Shown piece after piece: positions 63,716 to 64,000 of a stretch of 64,000 bases of DNA. This DNA comes from Propioniciclava coleopterorum (GTDB lineage Bacteria > Actinomycetota > Actinomycetes > Propionibacteriales > Propionibacteriaceae), in NCBI RefSeq assembly GCF_011393335.1, contig NZ_CP049865.1, positions 1,816,722 through 1,880,721 of the forward strand, read 5' to 3'. The notes beneath the pieces are model-generated. The model ran no database searches and was not told the origin of the DNA. It saw only the letters and a program-made list of their open reading frames with translations. The position numbers were made by a program, and so were the translations under genes. Numbering within the stretch: position 1 is the stretch's first letter; the number at the start of each line of letters is the position of its first letter.

Positions 63716-64000
63716 TCAGCTGTGCTGGGCCTGGATCGCGGTGATGGCGATGGTGTTGACGATGTCGTCCACCAGGGCGCCGCGCGACAGGTCGTTGACG
63801 GGCTTGTTCAGGCCCTGGAGGACGGGGCCGACCGCCAGCGCGCCGGCTGAACGCTGCACCGCCTTGTAGGTGTTGTTGCCCGTGTTCAGGTCGGGGAAGA
63901 TGAACACCGTCGCCTGGCCGGCGACCTCCGAACCCGGCATCTTCTTCGACCCCACCGTCGGGTCGACGGCCGCGTCGAACTGGATCGGCCCCTCGACCTT
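63716..64000 (-). CDS. pta: Phosphate acetyltransferase, C-terminal part (5' end outside window)
   Basis: The last ~94 residues of phosphotransacetylase: [86 protein letters not shown] (quoted as family blocks [14 protein letters not shown] and [17 protein letters not shown]). These are strongly conserved active-site and dimer segments. The enzyme swaps acetyl between CoA and phosphate, feeding AckA. The rest of the gene lies beyond the right edge. Confidence 0.95.
   Translation of the reverse strand, partial: KVEGPIQFDAAVDPTVGSKKMPGSEVAGQATVFIFPDLNTGNNTYKAVQRSAGALAVGPVLQGLNKPVNDLSRGALVDDIVNTIAITAIQAQHS

Overview
This is a 64 kb stretch of very GC-rich DNA, densely packed with genes. Many starts are GTG, many neighbouring genes overlap by 4 bp (ATGA or GTGA), and several promoters look leaderless. 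Gene content points to an Actinomycetota bacterium, probably in Propionibacteriales/Propionibacteriaceae: a fused permease-ATPase peptide-type transporter, an LCP protein, a class A PBP with a Pro/Thr tail, MMPL plus YhgE transport proteins, TerC, and lactate dehydrogenase with acetate kinase and phosphotransacetylase. The lineage is inferred from gene content only.

Layout. 1-8 kb: a DUF4333 lipoprotein, glycogen phosphorylase, an S9 peptidase, an MscS channel, L-lactate dehydrogenase and an alpha/beta hydrolase. 8.2-18.3 kb: a sialic-acid/amino-sugar island. NanE, a ROK kinase (NanK-like), a NanA/DapA-family lyase, a peptide-type ABC importer (two ATPase modules, two permease modules, Tat lipoprotein binding protein) run leftward; a FadR-type GntR regulator and NagA run rightward from a shared control region carrying a 13-bp direct repeat. 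18.3-29.3 kb: sirtuin, a TIMP/NTR-like secreted protein, NodB lipoprotein, a flavin monooxygenase/reductase pair, an FGGY kinase, a sigma-like HTH protein, a NarL-type two-component system and an LCP protein. 29.3-36.4 kb: a CPH-type copper ATPase under a CsoR-like palindrome, an HpaI-like aldolase, a methyltransferase, a secreted hydrolase, and a decayed lacI/dcuC/ribokinase locus. 36.5-39.9 kb: two tandem paralogous membrane proteins split by a complete ISL3-family element with an 8-bp target duplication. 40-50.5 kb: a hydrolase, an Mrr-type nuclease, tRNA-Ala, an ArsR/MFS pair, TerC behind a probable Mn2+ riboswitch, a class A PBP and two membrane glycosyltransferases. 50.5-64 kb: a 20-bp tandem-repeat region, an AraC/VOC/DUF1801 cluster, TetR with an MMPL-YhgE export system, lipid and oxidoreductase genes, and ackA-pta.

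Working together. The 8-18 kb island should import sialic acid, cleave it to ManNAc and pyruvate, phosphorylate and epimerise it to GlcNAc-6-P and deacetylate it; glucosamine-6-P deaminase is not in the window. Ldh, AckA and Pta fit a fermentative or facultative lifestyle.

Caution on quality. About a dozen otherwise intact genes carry single-base deletions, nearly all beside G/C runs. This looks like sequencing or assembly error more than biology, so I report these genes as single frameshifted CDSs. The lacI/dcuC/ribokinase region differs: it has large internal losses and looks truly degraded or misassembled.
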